A stretch of DNA of 64,000 nucleotides. Origin: Amorphophallus konjac. Its lineage: Eukaryota; Streptophyta; Magnoliopsida; Alismatales; Araceae. Made by a program: the position numbers and the translations under genes. The DNA lies in the NCBI GenBank assembly GCA_022559845.1, contig CM040123.1:321947933-322011932 (forward strand), in the 5' to 3' direction. The notes beneath the pieces are model-generated. The model searched no databases and had not been told where the DNA came from. It saw only the letters and a list, made by a program, of their open reading frames with translations. Positions within the stretch are counted from its first letter, which is position 1; each line of letters starts with the position of its first letter. Positions 10,708 to 22,588 of this stretch are shown here, piece after piece.

Positions 10708-12528
10708 GCTTCAGATCGCGGTCCCCAGAGGACCGCGTTCTCAGAGAGGTTCTCGGTTCGTCCGAGTTCAAAAAAAAGGGGTGTGAACCATCGTTACGCT
10801 GTTTCCAGGCATCTTTCAATACCACTAGACATGAGTTTTTAAATCAAGATTTTTAAGCGTTGGAAGATCCATCTCAAATCACGGTGTCTTTCTAGACCTT
10901 GTTCCGGATACGCGATCTCTTCCACGATCGTGATGTTTTCAGGTTCTAACTGAACCAATATATCATCCAGCATGTTAGATCTGTTACATCTTAAGTTCAA
11001 AGTCATGTTATGATGCATATCATTTAAATCCACAAACGATTAAGTTAAGTATATTTAAGATAATAATTCTATTCCATGAACTTATTTCCTTCCTAGTTCT
11101 TGTTGCCTTCATGATATCCTTGATCCCCATGATTATATTATCTTCCCAACACGTTAAATGGAGTAGATATTATCTGTTAAAAACTTCACGTGCTTAGTTG
11201 CGTAGCCTTTATCAAGTTGACACGAATGGTTAGCCTTGATCAATATGAGTCTAACGATTTCCGTGCTACCGTGTTACCATATTTTTCGACAAGTCGCGTT
11301 GCTAGCTAGATTTCCAAGGAAAAATAGTGTCTAAGGAAAGGAGTCCAAGGGCAAACACTTTAAGTGGATAAGTGGTTACTTAATTAGGTCCTCATGAATA
11401 TGAGGAGAACCTCCCACTGTCCCATCCCTTACCTGGCCGTGATTCTTCAGTTTTCTAGTTAAGCACCCCACTGTGAAAAACTTGATCAAAACCTATTTAA
11501 CAAGGTTTTCCGTGAGAGTCGATCGTGCCGTGGCCGTCAATCCATTTCTTTTATCGACTTAATGTCGTTAAACATGATGCCTTAAATCATTCTTGAACTT
11601 CTCCTATAACTAATTGTGCTCTTATACTAGTTCTTTGAATGATAAATTTTGCTAGATCTGTACTTTATTTCACGAGCTTCACCTTGAAATTCATTAGTCA
11701 TACATACTATGTAGATGTCTAAATATATACTTGGGATCTATGATCTATAACCACAATGCTTGGCATTAATGGGGCCTGGTCTGGTCCCCGGGAGAGCGCC
11801 CGAAAGTACTTGTGCCCATGGGAGTTATTATTGACCTGGTGTGGCATTGCGCTGAAACATGCGTGCAAGATTCATTTATGACATTCCACAATTCATGAAA
11901 TACTAGACTTACTTGAATATTTGAAAGTACTTGAATTACATGAAATACTTGACTTGTACATGCTTGCGTGAAATGACCAATTCCATGATAATACTTACTA
12001 CATGATCATTATCTACTTGAATTTTACTCTTGATATCTTGTCTACTTGTGATTCCAATTACTTGCACTCCTTTACTCTCTCTCTTCTTCATGTTCCATAT
12101 TTTAGTTACGTTTCTCAGCATAGTACAGTAACTTTATCTAAAATGTTAAATAATTAAAGTTTCATGGTATAGAGATATAAATCCTACTGAGCGTTTCGCT
12201 CACCCTGCATTTTTCGGTTAATATTTCAGGTAGTTCCGATGATGAACCCCAAACAAATGGGGACGGGCAAGAGTGAAAAGAGGAACCAAGTTTATCTTAG
12301 ATACCTAGGTCTAATTTTGTTGCTCTTGCTAGAATTAAATGTACTTGGAAGTTGTATTATGCCTCTTAAGGCTTAATGATGTTGTAAACTTTATTTCGAT
12401 GGAATAATAGTATCCTTTTGTCGTTATCTCCTTTGTGATTGGACCCCCCCCATATGCATGCTCTGATCAACACGAGTGTTACGACTCGTCGTGCCTCGAT
12501 ATTTCGTGTCGGGACGTGACCGTCTTTG

Positions 12529-12540
12529 TGGTATCAGAGC
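12529..12540 (+). other. Primer-binding site, initiator-Met tRNA
   Basis: TGGTATCAGAGC, the standard plant LTR-retrotransposon sequence complementary to the 3' end of initiator tRNA-Met, seven bases after the 5' LTR. It primes minus-strand cDNA synthesis. Confidence 0.95.
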
Positions 12541-12730
12541 CTAGGTTTCATAAACCCTATATTTTCCTTGATATAGGTTCTAGATGTTGATCTAGAATTT
12601 TAGATAGAGTCTTGAACCTTCCCGATGAGATTGGGTAGAGCTATGGGCTAAGCTTTAAAGAATGATTAATCAAGAAAATAAATAAAATGCTTAAGTTTGG
12701 TAGCTGTGGTTGTAGGCTTAGTTCTCGCCA

Positions 12731-13720
12731 ATGGCTGCTGAAAGATCTTAATGACGTGAGATGCAAAGGACGGTGCAAGATTTAACCCAAGCTCTGCAGC
12801 AGGTGGCTCAAGGAGGAGCTAACCGTGGAGCGGGATACTTACATAGGAATTTTAAAAGTATGAACCCTCCCAAGTTCGCGGGGTCCACGGACCTGGATGA
12901 GGCAGAACATTGGGTGAAGGAAATCAAAAGGATTTTTTGAGTCATGTAATGCGCTGATGAGGAGAAGGTCCTACTCGCTACCTTTTAGCTAGAAAAGGAT
13001 GCCCGTACTTGGTGGGAGTCTGTCCAAGCAACTCTACCACACAATCAGGTGTTGTGGGAAGAGCTTGTAGAGCACTTCAACAACAAGTACTTCTCCGATA
13101 GGGTGCAAGAAAGGAAGGTTGCCGAATTTACTTCCTTGAAGCAAAGGGGTTTGACGGTGGCGGAATATGAAGCCTAATTTACGAGATTATCCTGATACGC
13201 ACCCCACCTTGTGGGTACCGAAAAGATGAAGGAGAGGAGATTTTTAAATGGCTTAATGCCCCAGTATATTACTCAACTCGCTCCGATGGATATCCAAGTA
13301 TATGCCGATGTGGTGAGAAGAGCCCAACTCCTAGAAGATGCAACGGACTTGTCTGATCGCATCCGGGGAAGAGATGCCAAGAAGGAGCAAGTTACTGGCT
13401 CCGGTAACTTCAAGCCCTCCTTTGGGAGGAAGAGGCCCAATTTTGATGGGCGTAACTTCCATAAGGATGGGCGTGACTTTCATAAGGACAAGAAGCCAAG
13501 ATCGTATGACATTGTCCCTGTTGCTGCACCATCAAGAGAATTATGCAAGCATTGTTAAAAGCCCAGACACAAGGCAGAAGAGTGCTGGAGAAGACTTAGT
13601 GCCTGTCTTCATTGTGGGAGTCGGGATCATAGAATCCCGAGTTGTCCACTTCTCAACGAGCAAGATCCGTCAAAAAAACTTATAGTTGCTATCAAAAAGC
13701 AAGGAAGACTTCAAGCCCTT
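12731..13720 (+). pseudogene. Chromovirus gag, nonsense-riddled
   Basis: Reading from ATG 12731, gag lies in the same frame as protease and RT. The conserved retrotransposon gag core is recognisable around 12900-13210 (tryptophan-rich DARTWWES segment) and continues to a basic region at 13350-13500. Two zinc knuckles follow: CKHC..HKAEEC at about 13547, interrupted by a TAA, and CLHCGSRDHRIPSC just after. At least six further stops lie upstream (12749-12754, 12938-12990, 13177, 13192). Gag would form the virus-like particle and bind RNA. This copy cannot make full-length protein. Confidence 0.85.
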
Positions 13721-14062
13721 ATGAATGTGGAACCTACTGAAGAAGGAGGCGTTGTGGAAGGTACAATTCCTGTTTGCTCAAAGCCCGCCTCTATTTTATT
13801 TGACACTGGAGCTACACATTCATTCATATCTAAGAGCTTTGTTGATATTTTACTTATGAGGCCTATTCCATTAGAATCCAAACTTGTTATTATTACTCCT
13901 ATTGGAGCGGGATCGGAGATTAAATGTTTTTACCCAGCTAGCAAAGTTCTAGCCAGTAGTTGCAACCTACCTGCTGACTTAGTATGCATGGAGATGGAAG
14001 GATATGATATTATTTTGGGAGCTGACTAGTTATCTACACACGGTGCCAATGTTAACTGCAAG
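13721..14062 (+). pseudogene. Chromovirus aspartic protease domain
   Basis: In frame with gag. The active-site motif FDTGATHSFIS lies at about residues 27-37 of the open stretch, and the C-terminal flap-to-LGAD region is at 14010-14028. A TAG follows LGAD where family members usually have a tryptophan codon. Such a protease would cleave the gag-pol polyprotein inside the particle. The core domain itself is uninterrupted, but no product is expected with stops on both sides. Confidence 0.85.
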
Positions 14063-15590
14063 TTGGGTACAATAACCTTTAGTGGGTACCCCAACCTCTT
14101 ATTTTCTGGTGTCAGGCATTCTAGAAACCTATCCCTTATTTCGGCCCTTAAAGCCGATAAATTATTGAAGAAGGGTTGTGCGACTTTCTTAATTTCTATT
14201 ATTATGGCCAAGCATAAGGAACCCAATCTGGAGGATATTCCTATCATTCGAGATTATTTTGATATATTTTCGGATGAGTTGCCTGGTATTCCTCCGGAGA
14301 GAGAAGTGATCTTCTCTATTGATTTGATTCCGGGAGTTGCACTGATATCTAAGGCTCCGTATCGGATGTCTGCCTTCGAAATGAAAGAGTTGAAAGAACA
14401 ACTGATGGAGTTATTAGAGAAATGATTTATCCGACCAAGTACTTCACCTTGGGGAGCCCCTATCCTATTTGTCAAAAATAAGGATGGGTCAATGAGATTG
14501 TGTGTTGACTATCGGCAATTGAACCAACTGACAATCAAGAACAAATATCCATTGCCGAGGATTGATGAACTATTTGACTAGATTTCTGGAGCTCGATATT
14601 TTTCAAAAATTGATCTCAGATCTGGTTATCATTAATTAAAGATCAAGGAAAGGGATATTCACAAAACGACATTCATGAGCAGGTATGGACACTATGAGTT
14701 CATAGTTATACCTTTTGGCCTAACCAATGCACCTATCACATTTATGCAGTTGATGAACAGTGTATTCAGGCCATACCTTGATCAATTTGTGGTGGTCTTT
14801 ATTGATGACATTTTGATCTACTCCAAGTCTAAGATGGAGCATGAAGAACATCTCAAGAAAGCCTGCAACTATTAAGAGATCACAAACTATATGCTAAGCT
14901 TAGCAAGTGTGATTTCTGACTAGAAGAAGTTTCTTTTCTAGGTCACATAATTTCCCAGAAGGGTATTGCGGATAATCCTTCAAAGGTCGAGGCTATAAAG
15001 AACTGGGAGAGACCTACTAGCATGATCAAAATTCGAAGCTTCTTGGGATTGGCAGGATATTATAGAAGATTTGTTAAGGATTTCTCCAAGATCGCTGTAT
15101 CTTTAACAAGATTGACGAGAAAGGAGACTCTTTACATATGGTCTGGGGAATGTGAGAAAAGCTTCCAGACTTTGAAAGATTGTTTGACTACTGCCCATAT
15201 ACTCACATTGCCTACTAAAGGAGGAGGATTCGAAGTCTAAACTGATGCATCCGGAATTGACTTGGGCTGTGTATCGATGCAACATAGCAAGGTAATAGCT
15301 TATTCCTTGAGACAATTGAAAAAGTACGAGGAGAATTATCCCGTGTATGACTTAGAGCTGACAACTATAGTCTTTGCCTTGAAGATTTGACGTCATTATC
15401 TCTATGGTGAGGCATTTATTGTGTATTCCGACCACAAGAGTCTTAAGTACCTATTCTCTCAAAAAGAACTCAATATGAGACAAAGAAGGTGGTTGGAATA
15501 CTTGAAGGATTTTGATTTCTCTATACAATATCATCCAGGAATAGGTAATGCCATAGTAGATGCTCTTAGCCGGAAGCCAATGGCATTATT
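14063..15590 (+). pseudogene. Chromovirus reverse transcriptase and RNase H
   Basis: RT motifs in order: LCVDYRQLN (about 14500), YFSKIDLRSGYH (about 14600), FGLTNAP (about 14715) and the catalytic FIDD at 14798-14809. RNase H follows with TDASG (about 15241), the [10 protein letters not shown] segment and YSDHKSL (about 15425), ending in the DALSRK hallmark near 15560. Damage: TGA 14423-14425, TAG near 14579, TAA near 14634, one frameshift near 14870 (all later domains are in another frame), TGA near 14918, TAA 15238-15240 and TGA near 15389. Active-site residues survive, so the damage followed a once functional copy. Confidence 0.9.
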
Positions 15591-15699
15591 ATCAAGCCTA
15601 ATGATTAAAGAATGGCACTTGTTAGAGCAAATGGCAAACGTAGACCTCAATGTGGAGGAGAAGGGAGAAGGAGTCTTGATTGCAAATATTAGACTCCAA

Positions 15700-17130
15700 C
15701 CCAAGTTACTCTCAGAAATCAAAGAGCTGCAAGATGATGACCCATTGGTTGTTAAAATTCAAGAGAAATTACATAAACGATCAGATTTCCTTTTGGCGGA
15801 TGATGGACGACTACTTTTTCGAGGAAGAACCTATGTGCTTGATTGTTCTGCCATCAAGGACAAAATCATGAGGGAGGCACATCGATCGAGGTACACCATT
15901 CATCCCGGTGTCATAAAAATGTATCAAGATCTCGAAAGAATCTTTTAGTGGCCTAACATGAAAAGAGAGGTAGCCGAGTTCGTGAGCCGATGTTTGGTTT
16001 GCCAACAAGTTAAAGCCGAACATCTCAAACCGACTGGGAAGCTAAAACCTCTCGAGATATCAGAGTAGAAATGGGATAGTATTGGCATGGATTTCATTGT
16101 TAGATTGCCAAAAATCCGTCGTGGATTTGATGCTATATGGGTGCTTGTGGACCGACTGACTAAGTCCGCTCACTTCTTGCCCATCAAAAGAAAATGGACC
16201 AAGGATGTTCTAGCTGCCCTATATATCAAGGAGATAGTAAGGCTGCATGGTATTCCAGCTTCTATTATTTCGGATAGAGATATGAGATTCACCTCTCATT
16301 TCTGGAAGGGTTTGCAATCATCTTTGGGTACTAGGCTGAATTTTAGCACAACTTTTCACCCTCAGACAGATGGACAAACTGAGAGGACGAATCAGATTAT
16401 CGAAGATATGTTGAGAGCTTGTATAATAGATTTTGGTGGAAGTTAGCATGAACACTTTCCCTTGACTGAATTTACATATAACAATAGCTATCAGTCTAGC
16501 ATTTAAATGGCACCTTTTGAAGCACTGTATGGTAGGAGTTGTAGATCACCTCTATGTTGGAGTGAGGTTGGAGAGAAAGGATTATTGGATCTCGATATTA
16601 TTCAAGATACAACTCAGAACATCCAGTTGATCAGGGAAAGGTTGAATGTTACTCAATCACGGTAAAAGAGTTATGCCGATAATCGAAGAAGAGACCTTGA
16701 ATTCCAAGTGGGGGAGCATGTTTTTCTGAAAATCTCACCCACATGTGGAATCAAAAGGTTTGGTATCATAAGAAAATTGAGTCCAAGGTTTATTGGCCCT
16801 TTTGAGATTCTGGAAAGAATCGGAGAAGTGACATACAAGCTGGCTTTGCCTCCACAATTGGCTGGTGTTCACGATGTATTTCATATATCAATGCTGAGGA
16901 AATATGTGTATGATCCTTTGCATGTGATTCAATTTGATGACTTGAAGCTACAGAAGAGTTTATCTTATGAAGAAAGACCGATCAAGATATTAGATCAGAA
17001 ATTACACCAGTTGAGAAATAGAGCTATATCAATGGTAAAAGTCCAATGGAGCAAGCGTGGATTCGAGGAAGCTACCTGGAAATTAGATGAGTCAATCAAG
17101 AAGAAGTATCCAGATTTGATCTCAGGTTAG
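15700..17130 (+). pseudogene. Chromovirus integrase with C-terminal chromodomain
   Basis: The N-terminal HHCC zinc region lies at about 15895-16010 (ending CLVCQQ). The catalytic core carries Asp in MDF (16090), Asp in SDRD (about 16273) and Glu in QTERT (about 16381), with 35 residues between the last two (DD35E). A long C-terminal region ends in a chromodomain-like segment (LSYEERPIKILD..VQWS..EATW) at about 16960-17110, which in chromoviruses directs integration to chromatin. Stops at about 15946, 16066, 16444, 16505 and 16664 break it; the frame ends at 17128-17130. Confidence 0.9.
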
Positions 17131-17200
17131 AATTTGACCACTCTCCTTAAAATTTTAAATTACAATTGCATAATGTGAATTTGAAGGACCAAATTCTTTT

Positions 17201-17214
17201 GAAGTGGGGGAGGA
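17201..17214 (+). other. Polypurine tract of the chromovirus
   Basis: GAAGTGGGGGAGGA immediately precedes the TG of the 3' LTR, the expected primer for plus-strand DNA synthesis. It fixes the 3' LTR start. Confidence 0.85.
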
Positions 17215-20083
17215 TGTAGTAACCCAATAAATAGATAAATAAATAAATAAATAAATATTTACATTGAGTTAAATAATTATAATATTTATGAAATGATGAA
17301 ATTATATTGTTACTATATAAAATAAACTAGATAATTAAACTTTTCTTGAAATAAATTAAAATTAAATGTTATATATTTCAAAAAAATTAGAGGAGACCTA
17401 ATTAAATTCCATAGAATTGATTATGATTAACAATTGGGCCTTTGGATAACCCATAATGGGCTGAATTATGGGTTAATGGGCTAAATAGGGTTAAAATTCG
17501 TAGCACATGTTAAACACCATTCTATATGATTAAATTAGTCCAGTTTCTAGAAGTTTATCATAAAATTCAAACCCTTACATCATAGCCGCCATGGATTTGA
17601 CATTTTGCTCACGTTTTTCCACCCAATTAAGACTAGGTTAGTGAAAAAGTTAAAATTTTCTTCCAAGAACATTAAATTCGGAGGTGAAGAGTTTTTGATT
17701 TTTGGGAAAAGAATCTTGAATTTTTGGGCCAGATTTTTCCTATAAATAGGCCCCTCTAATCACCCTCTAGGCCTTTGCTACGTTGAGGAAGAGATTGGTG
17801 ACGATTTGGGGGGGCGTGATTTGGAGGAGAAAGGGAGCTCTTAGGCATTCATCTCATTTATCTTCTTCCTCTTTGACTCGATCTAAGATAGGTAATCTCT
17901 CGGGCTAAACTCAAATTGATACATGAATTAGATGTAGATACATGTCTACTTTGTTTCTATACCATTTTCCCAATTTTTATTGAGTATTAAGCATGCTAGA
18001 GCCATTTTATTGAAGAGGTATCATCATTTCGTCGGAACGGCGTCTGTTTCTGGACACGGTCCAACAGAAACCGCAGTTTAAGGTAGCGGTCTTCGACAAA
18101 CCGCCTTCATTCAAAGCCTTTCCCGCCCTCTATTATTTTTAAAAAATTAAATTAAATTTGAGAACGCGGTCTAGGGTAGACCGCGACCTTAAGGTCGCAG
18201 TCCTACCTGGACCGCGTCCAACTACCCTCTTTCTTTATATATATATATATTTATAGGCTTCAGATCGCGGTCCCCAGGGGACCGCATTCTCAAAGAGGTT
18301 CCCGGTTTGTCCGGGTTCAAAAAAAAAAAAGGTGTGAACCATCATTATGTTGTTTCCAGGCATCTTTCCATACCACTAGACATGAGTTTTTAAATCGAGA
18401 TTTTTAAGTGTCGGAAGATCCATCTCGGATCATGGTGTCTTTCTAGACCGTGTTTCGGATGTGCGATCTCCACCACGATCGTGATGTTTTCAGGTTCTAA
18501 CTGAACCAATATATCGTCCAGCTGGTTAGATCTGTTACATCTTAACTTCTTAGTCATGTTATGATGCATATCATTTAAATCCACAAACGATTAAGTTAAG
18601 TATATGAAAGATAATAATTCTATTCTATGAGCTTATTTCCTTCCTAGTTCTTGTTACCTTCATGATATCCTTTATCCCCATGATTAAATTATCTTCCCAG
18701 CACGTTAAATAGAGTAGATATTATCTGTTAAAAACTTCACGTGCTTAGTTGCATAGTCTTTATCAATTTGACATGCATGGTTAGCCTTGATCAATATGAG
18801 TCTAATGATTTCCGTGCTACCATGTTACCATGTTTTTCGACAAGTCGCATTGCTAGCTAGATTTCCAAGGAAAAACGGTGTCTAAGGAAAGAGGTTCACA
18901 GGCAAACGCTTTAAGTGGATAAGTGGTTACTTAATTAGGCCCTCGTGAATACGAGGAGAACCTCCCACTGTTCCACCTCTTACCTGACCGTGATTCTTCG
19001 ATTTTCTAATTAAGCACCCGACTGTGAAAAACTTGATCGAAACTTATTTAACAAGGTTTTCCGTGAGAGCCAATCGTGCCGTGGCCGTCATTCCACTTCT
19101 TTTATCGACGTAATGTCGTTAAACATGATGCCTTAAATCATTCTTGAACTTCCCTTATAACTACTTGTGCTTTTATACTACTTGTTCCTTAAATGATAAA
19201 TTTTGCTAGATCTGTACTTTATTTCATGAGCTTCACCTTGAAATTCATTGGCCATACATACTATGGGGATGTCTAAATATATACTTGGGATTTATGATCC
19301 ACAACCACAATACCTGACGTTAATGGGGCCCGGTCTAATCCTGGGGGGAGTGCCCGAAAGTACTTGTGCCCATGAGAGATATTATTGGCCTGGTGTGTCA
19401 TTGCATCGAAACATACGTGCAAGATTCATTTATGACATTCCACAATTCGTGAAATACTTGACTTGCTTGAATACTTGAAAGTACTTGAATTACATGAAAT
19501 ACTTGACTTGTACATGCATGCGTGAAATGGCCAATTCCATGACAATACTTGCTGCATTATCGTTCTCTACTTGAATTTTACTCTTGATATATTGTCTACC
19601 TATGATTCCAATTACTTGCACTCCTTTACTCTCTCTCTCTCTCTCTCTTCTTCATGTTCCATGTTTTAGTTACGTTTCTTGGCATAGTACAATAACTTTA
19701 TCTAAAATGTTAAATACTTAAAGTTGCTTGGTATTGAGATATAAATCCTACTGAGCGTTTCGCTCACCCTGCGTTTTCGGTTAATATTTCAGGTAGTTTT
19801 GATGATGAACCCCAAACAAATGGGGATGGGCAAGAGTTAAAAGAGGAACCAAGTTTATCTTAGATACCTAGGTCTAAATTTGTTGCTCTTGCTAGAATTA
19901 AATGTACTTAGAAGTTGTATTATGCCTCTAAAGGCTTAATGATGTTGTAAACTTTATTTTGATGGAATAATAGTATCCTTTTTTCGTTATCTCCTTTGTA
20001 ATTGGACCCCCCTATATGCATGCTCTGAACGACACGAGTGTTATGACTCGTTGCGCCTCAATATTCCGCGTCAGGGCGTGACA
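17215..20083 (+). repeat. 3' LTR of the chromovirus
   Basis: Begins TGTAGTAACCC after the polypurine tract and ends GGGCGTGACA before the TCCCA flank. It is colinear with 9646-12521. It keeps the terminal T and A that the 5' LTR has lost and has a short TC microsatellite near 19630. Confidence 0.93.
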
Positions 20084-21401
20084 TCCCAGTTCCACAACGG
20101 GATCTATACCCCCATGATCCAGCAATGTTGACTCTTGGTACATGCTTTCCGCCTTGGGATATGGTGATCTCAGCTCCCAGTATGGCCCTTCGGCCCCAAA
20201 TATTGGCTACGCCGACACTCAACACAGGTTCACAACATCGAGTTTTCGGCGCCCCAGTATTTCCTGCAACATCAGTTCTCGGTGCAAGAGCATCGCCTCA
20301 AGCTCTGGTAACACTTCTATTGGCCCAGGTAGAAGCCTATACTCGGGTCACTCAGCCTTCGACTCTCGGTATGGGCATCATGCCCCGAAGGCCGACCCTA
20401 GTGCTTTTTGCCGACAACTTTGCACTACCAGCAATGGTAGACCGGGTCTTCTCCATCTGCCACCTTGGAGCAGGGTCCTCTTCAGCTCCCCAGAAAAAGC
20501 ACCATAGTGGCCGCAGAGGCAGGAGACCCGCTGCTGCAACCAGCAATTCCGGCAAGACCATCCTTATCGGCGACTTGAGGATTCGTCTCAATGGAGGCGA
20601 ACCGATCGTACCCTGAGATCGGGCCGTGCCCACGACCCCCACTGCCAACCACTTTAGCCTTCTGCAATGAACGCGAGAGGACAAAGCGGAACTAAGAGAA
20701 GTTGGGGCCTCAACAACTGACTGGGGGCATATACACCAGTCCGGTATCTGGACTCCCAAGTCCAGTCAAAGAATGGTGACAAGGGAGGACAACAACTTAG
20801 CCTGAGAAGAATCTGGGTTACCCCGGAGGAGGCTCAAGCTGTCCGAAGGGCATGTACCAAGAGCTCCCTTCAAACGTCCGGGCACGGCATTGCTAGGGAC
20901 ATCATCGAACCCTCATCGACACTGTCCAATGGTACCCAACCATTCAGTCCCTCTAGCCTAAATAGGCCAAAGCAAAGAAGGGCTCGTGCCGAGCCCCATC
21001 AGCATCCAGCCTCAAGCTTTTCTCGAGTTGACTTCTGTATCACAATGGAGGATCCACCTTGAGGGACCTCAGTCTTTGATAGGCTGGGGGCACCAGTCCA
21101 CTCCGAGCTGCATTCCCGTAAGAAGAGGACAGTTTGGCTCATCAACGACGCGGTTCGGGTGTTTGCGTGTTACGCCACCGGCCACCAACCCGACACCCAG
21201 TCCGATGACCTGAACCATCCTCTGGCCCAGCTCAGGAGGCCTCACCCTCAAGCCTAGCCCCTGGGGCCACCAGGCCATATTGACACTTCTGCCGAACCAT
21301 AGGCGACGGAACGTGCAGAAGGGGTTCCATTCGAGGACCGTGGCGCTCCTGCCAACGTGGATCCAGTCAATAATGATCCACCAGCGAACGAGGGTTAACA
21401 G
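20084..21401 (+). pseudogene. Older gypsy element: gag leader resumed after the insertion
   Basis: The 28-residue repeat frame resumes here (open from 20125 to 20616, with units near 20128 and 20213) and becomes a Gly/Arg/Ala-rich segment. From 20617 to 21401 no single open frame persists, although GC-rich composition and fragments suggest decayed coding sequence leading to the gag domain at 21402. The first five bases are the second copy of the chromovirus target site. Confidence 0.4.
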
Positions 21402-22305
21402 GTGACTCTCGAGACTCTCATGAGGGAGAACCAACACTTGAAGGCCCTCTTGCAAGACCTTCTTCAAGAGCGGGACCTTCACCCTCAACAACTTGCTAGG
21501 CCTTCGGCCGAAGCACCGGCACTACCAATTGGGCACAATGGTGCCAACGCCTCAGCAACGGCAGCAGGGTTCGGCACGTCTCCAGTAGAAGCTCAACAAC
21601 GAGCCTCCAACATGCCAGTGCTAGAGAATCTCGTGGCACAATGGCAGATGATCGAGCGGATCATCGAGACAAAGCTTGTCCAGTATGGAGAAGGGGTCAC
21701 CACTATTGACCTCTATAGTGTACCATACCCACTATATCACCAGTTTAAAAAGCTTCCCCCGGTGCACACCAAGCCCTCGAAGCTGCAGAAGTTCGATGGG
21801 CAAGGGTCTCCGCATGAACACTTGGCCTACTGCATCACGACCATGGACGAGCTAGCATTGGACGAGTCATACCTCCTCTGCTATTTCGCCACCTCTCTCA
21901 TGGGAACCGCCTTCCAATGGTATTCCCACCTAAAGTCTAACTCCGTGGTCGATTGGGCGAATCTTCAGAAGAAATTCCTCGACCGTTTTCAGATGACCGA
22001 GCGCAAAATCTCCCTCAGAGCTCTGCTCTCTTCGGCAGAAGAAGGGCGAGAGTGCCCTCCACTTCATCAAAAGATGACGAGAGCTCAGCATGAGGTGCAC
22101 TAATCCTCCAGTCCAAGAGGATGCCATTACTATATGCCGCAAAGGCTTGGCAGCCGAGGTTAGCGAAAAGTTTCTTGGCACCAATATTAAAGTCTTCGAC
22201 CAGCTCAATTCGGCAGTCGCCAAAATAGAGATGTTCTTTGTCGATAACCCGAGCTATATTTCAGCAAAGGGGAAACAGGCGCGAGAACACCAACACGGTA
22301 AATAG
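21402..22305 (+). pseudogene. Older gypsy element: gag domain, frameshifted
   Basis: The open stretch 21402-22103 starts with a short leucine-rich coiled coil (about residues 1-30). It contains the gag core LQKFDGQGSPHEHLAY (about residues 127-142) and the FQWYSHL and LDRFQ segments near residue 180, typical of plant Ty3/gypsy gag. After TAA 22101-22103 the homologous continuation lies in another frame (22090-22305: AITICRKGL, FDQLNSAVAKIE), so a frameshift or small deletion near 22040-22100 broke it. Protease and pol do not follow; the element ends or is deleted near 22305. Confidence 0.75.
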
Positions 22306-22588
22306 GTTAACACCATTGAGTTCACCCCTGATGGATCACGGAGCTCGTTGTTAAAAGCACCACGCACTCAATTTCAAAAAATCCGCACTCTCACAATAAA
22401 ATTAAGATTTTGAATATAGTGGAGAATACGGGTCGATCCCACGAGGAGGCTAGATTTTTTTAAGGTTGAAAATCTTATTTCTCTTTCATTTTTTAAGAAA
22501 AACAAAAGAAGTTGTTGGAAGGATTTTTTTTATGGGAAACAACTAGAGTAGCCCAAGATTAAAATCTATCTAAAGAAGCTTGGAGGGG
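22306..22588. other. Unassigned junction sequence
   Basis: No coding. It contains the phrase GGGTCGATCCCACGAGGAGG at about 22431. I recall similar phrases from plant repeat DNA but cannot assign a family. It separates the gag remnant from the GA-rich tract. Confidence 0.3.

Larger units (their letters stand above)
9646..12521 (+). repeat. 5' LTR of the chromovirus
   Basis: About 2876 bp, matching 17215-20083 along its whole length. It differs from the 3' copy by a much longer TA run (10643-10705), loss of about a dozen bases after the TATA box, and scattered substitutions. The first base is A where the 3' LTR has T, and the last is C where the 3' LTR has A. The short frames inside (for example the Ile/Tyr-rich one over the TA run) are not genes. 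Confidence 0.92.
9646..20083 (+). mobile_element. Ty3/gypsy chromovirus (chromodomain type), complete but defective
   Basis: Two LTRs (9646-12521 and 17215-20083) enclose a primer-binding site, a gag-protease-RT-RNase H-integrase frame ending in a chromodomain, and a polypurine tract. The 3' LTR begins TGTAGTAACCC and ends TGACA. The 5' copy has one changed base at each end. The flanking 5-mers TCTCA (9641-9645) and TCCCA (20084-20088) match at four of five positions and are the likely target-site duplication. The element sits inside the older gypsy gag leader. Domain order and the chromodomain place it among chromoviruses; Tekay/Del-like is my best guess. LTR divergence is about 7% in a 127-bp sample, so it is old. 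Confidence 0.93.

Noticed and set aside
10572..10856. Frame with a long Ile-Tyr run
   Set aside because: Product of the (TA)n microsatellite; absent from the 3' LTR.
12529..12540. tRNA gene remnant
   Set aside because: Only the 12-base primer complement is present; no cloverleaf surrounds it here or at 42369 and 60627.
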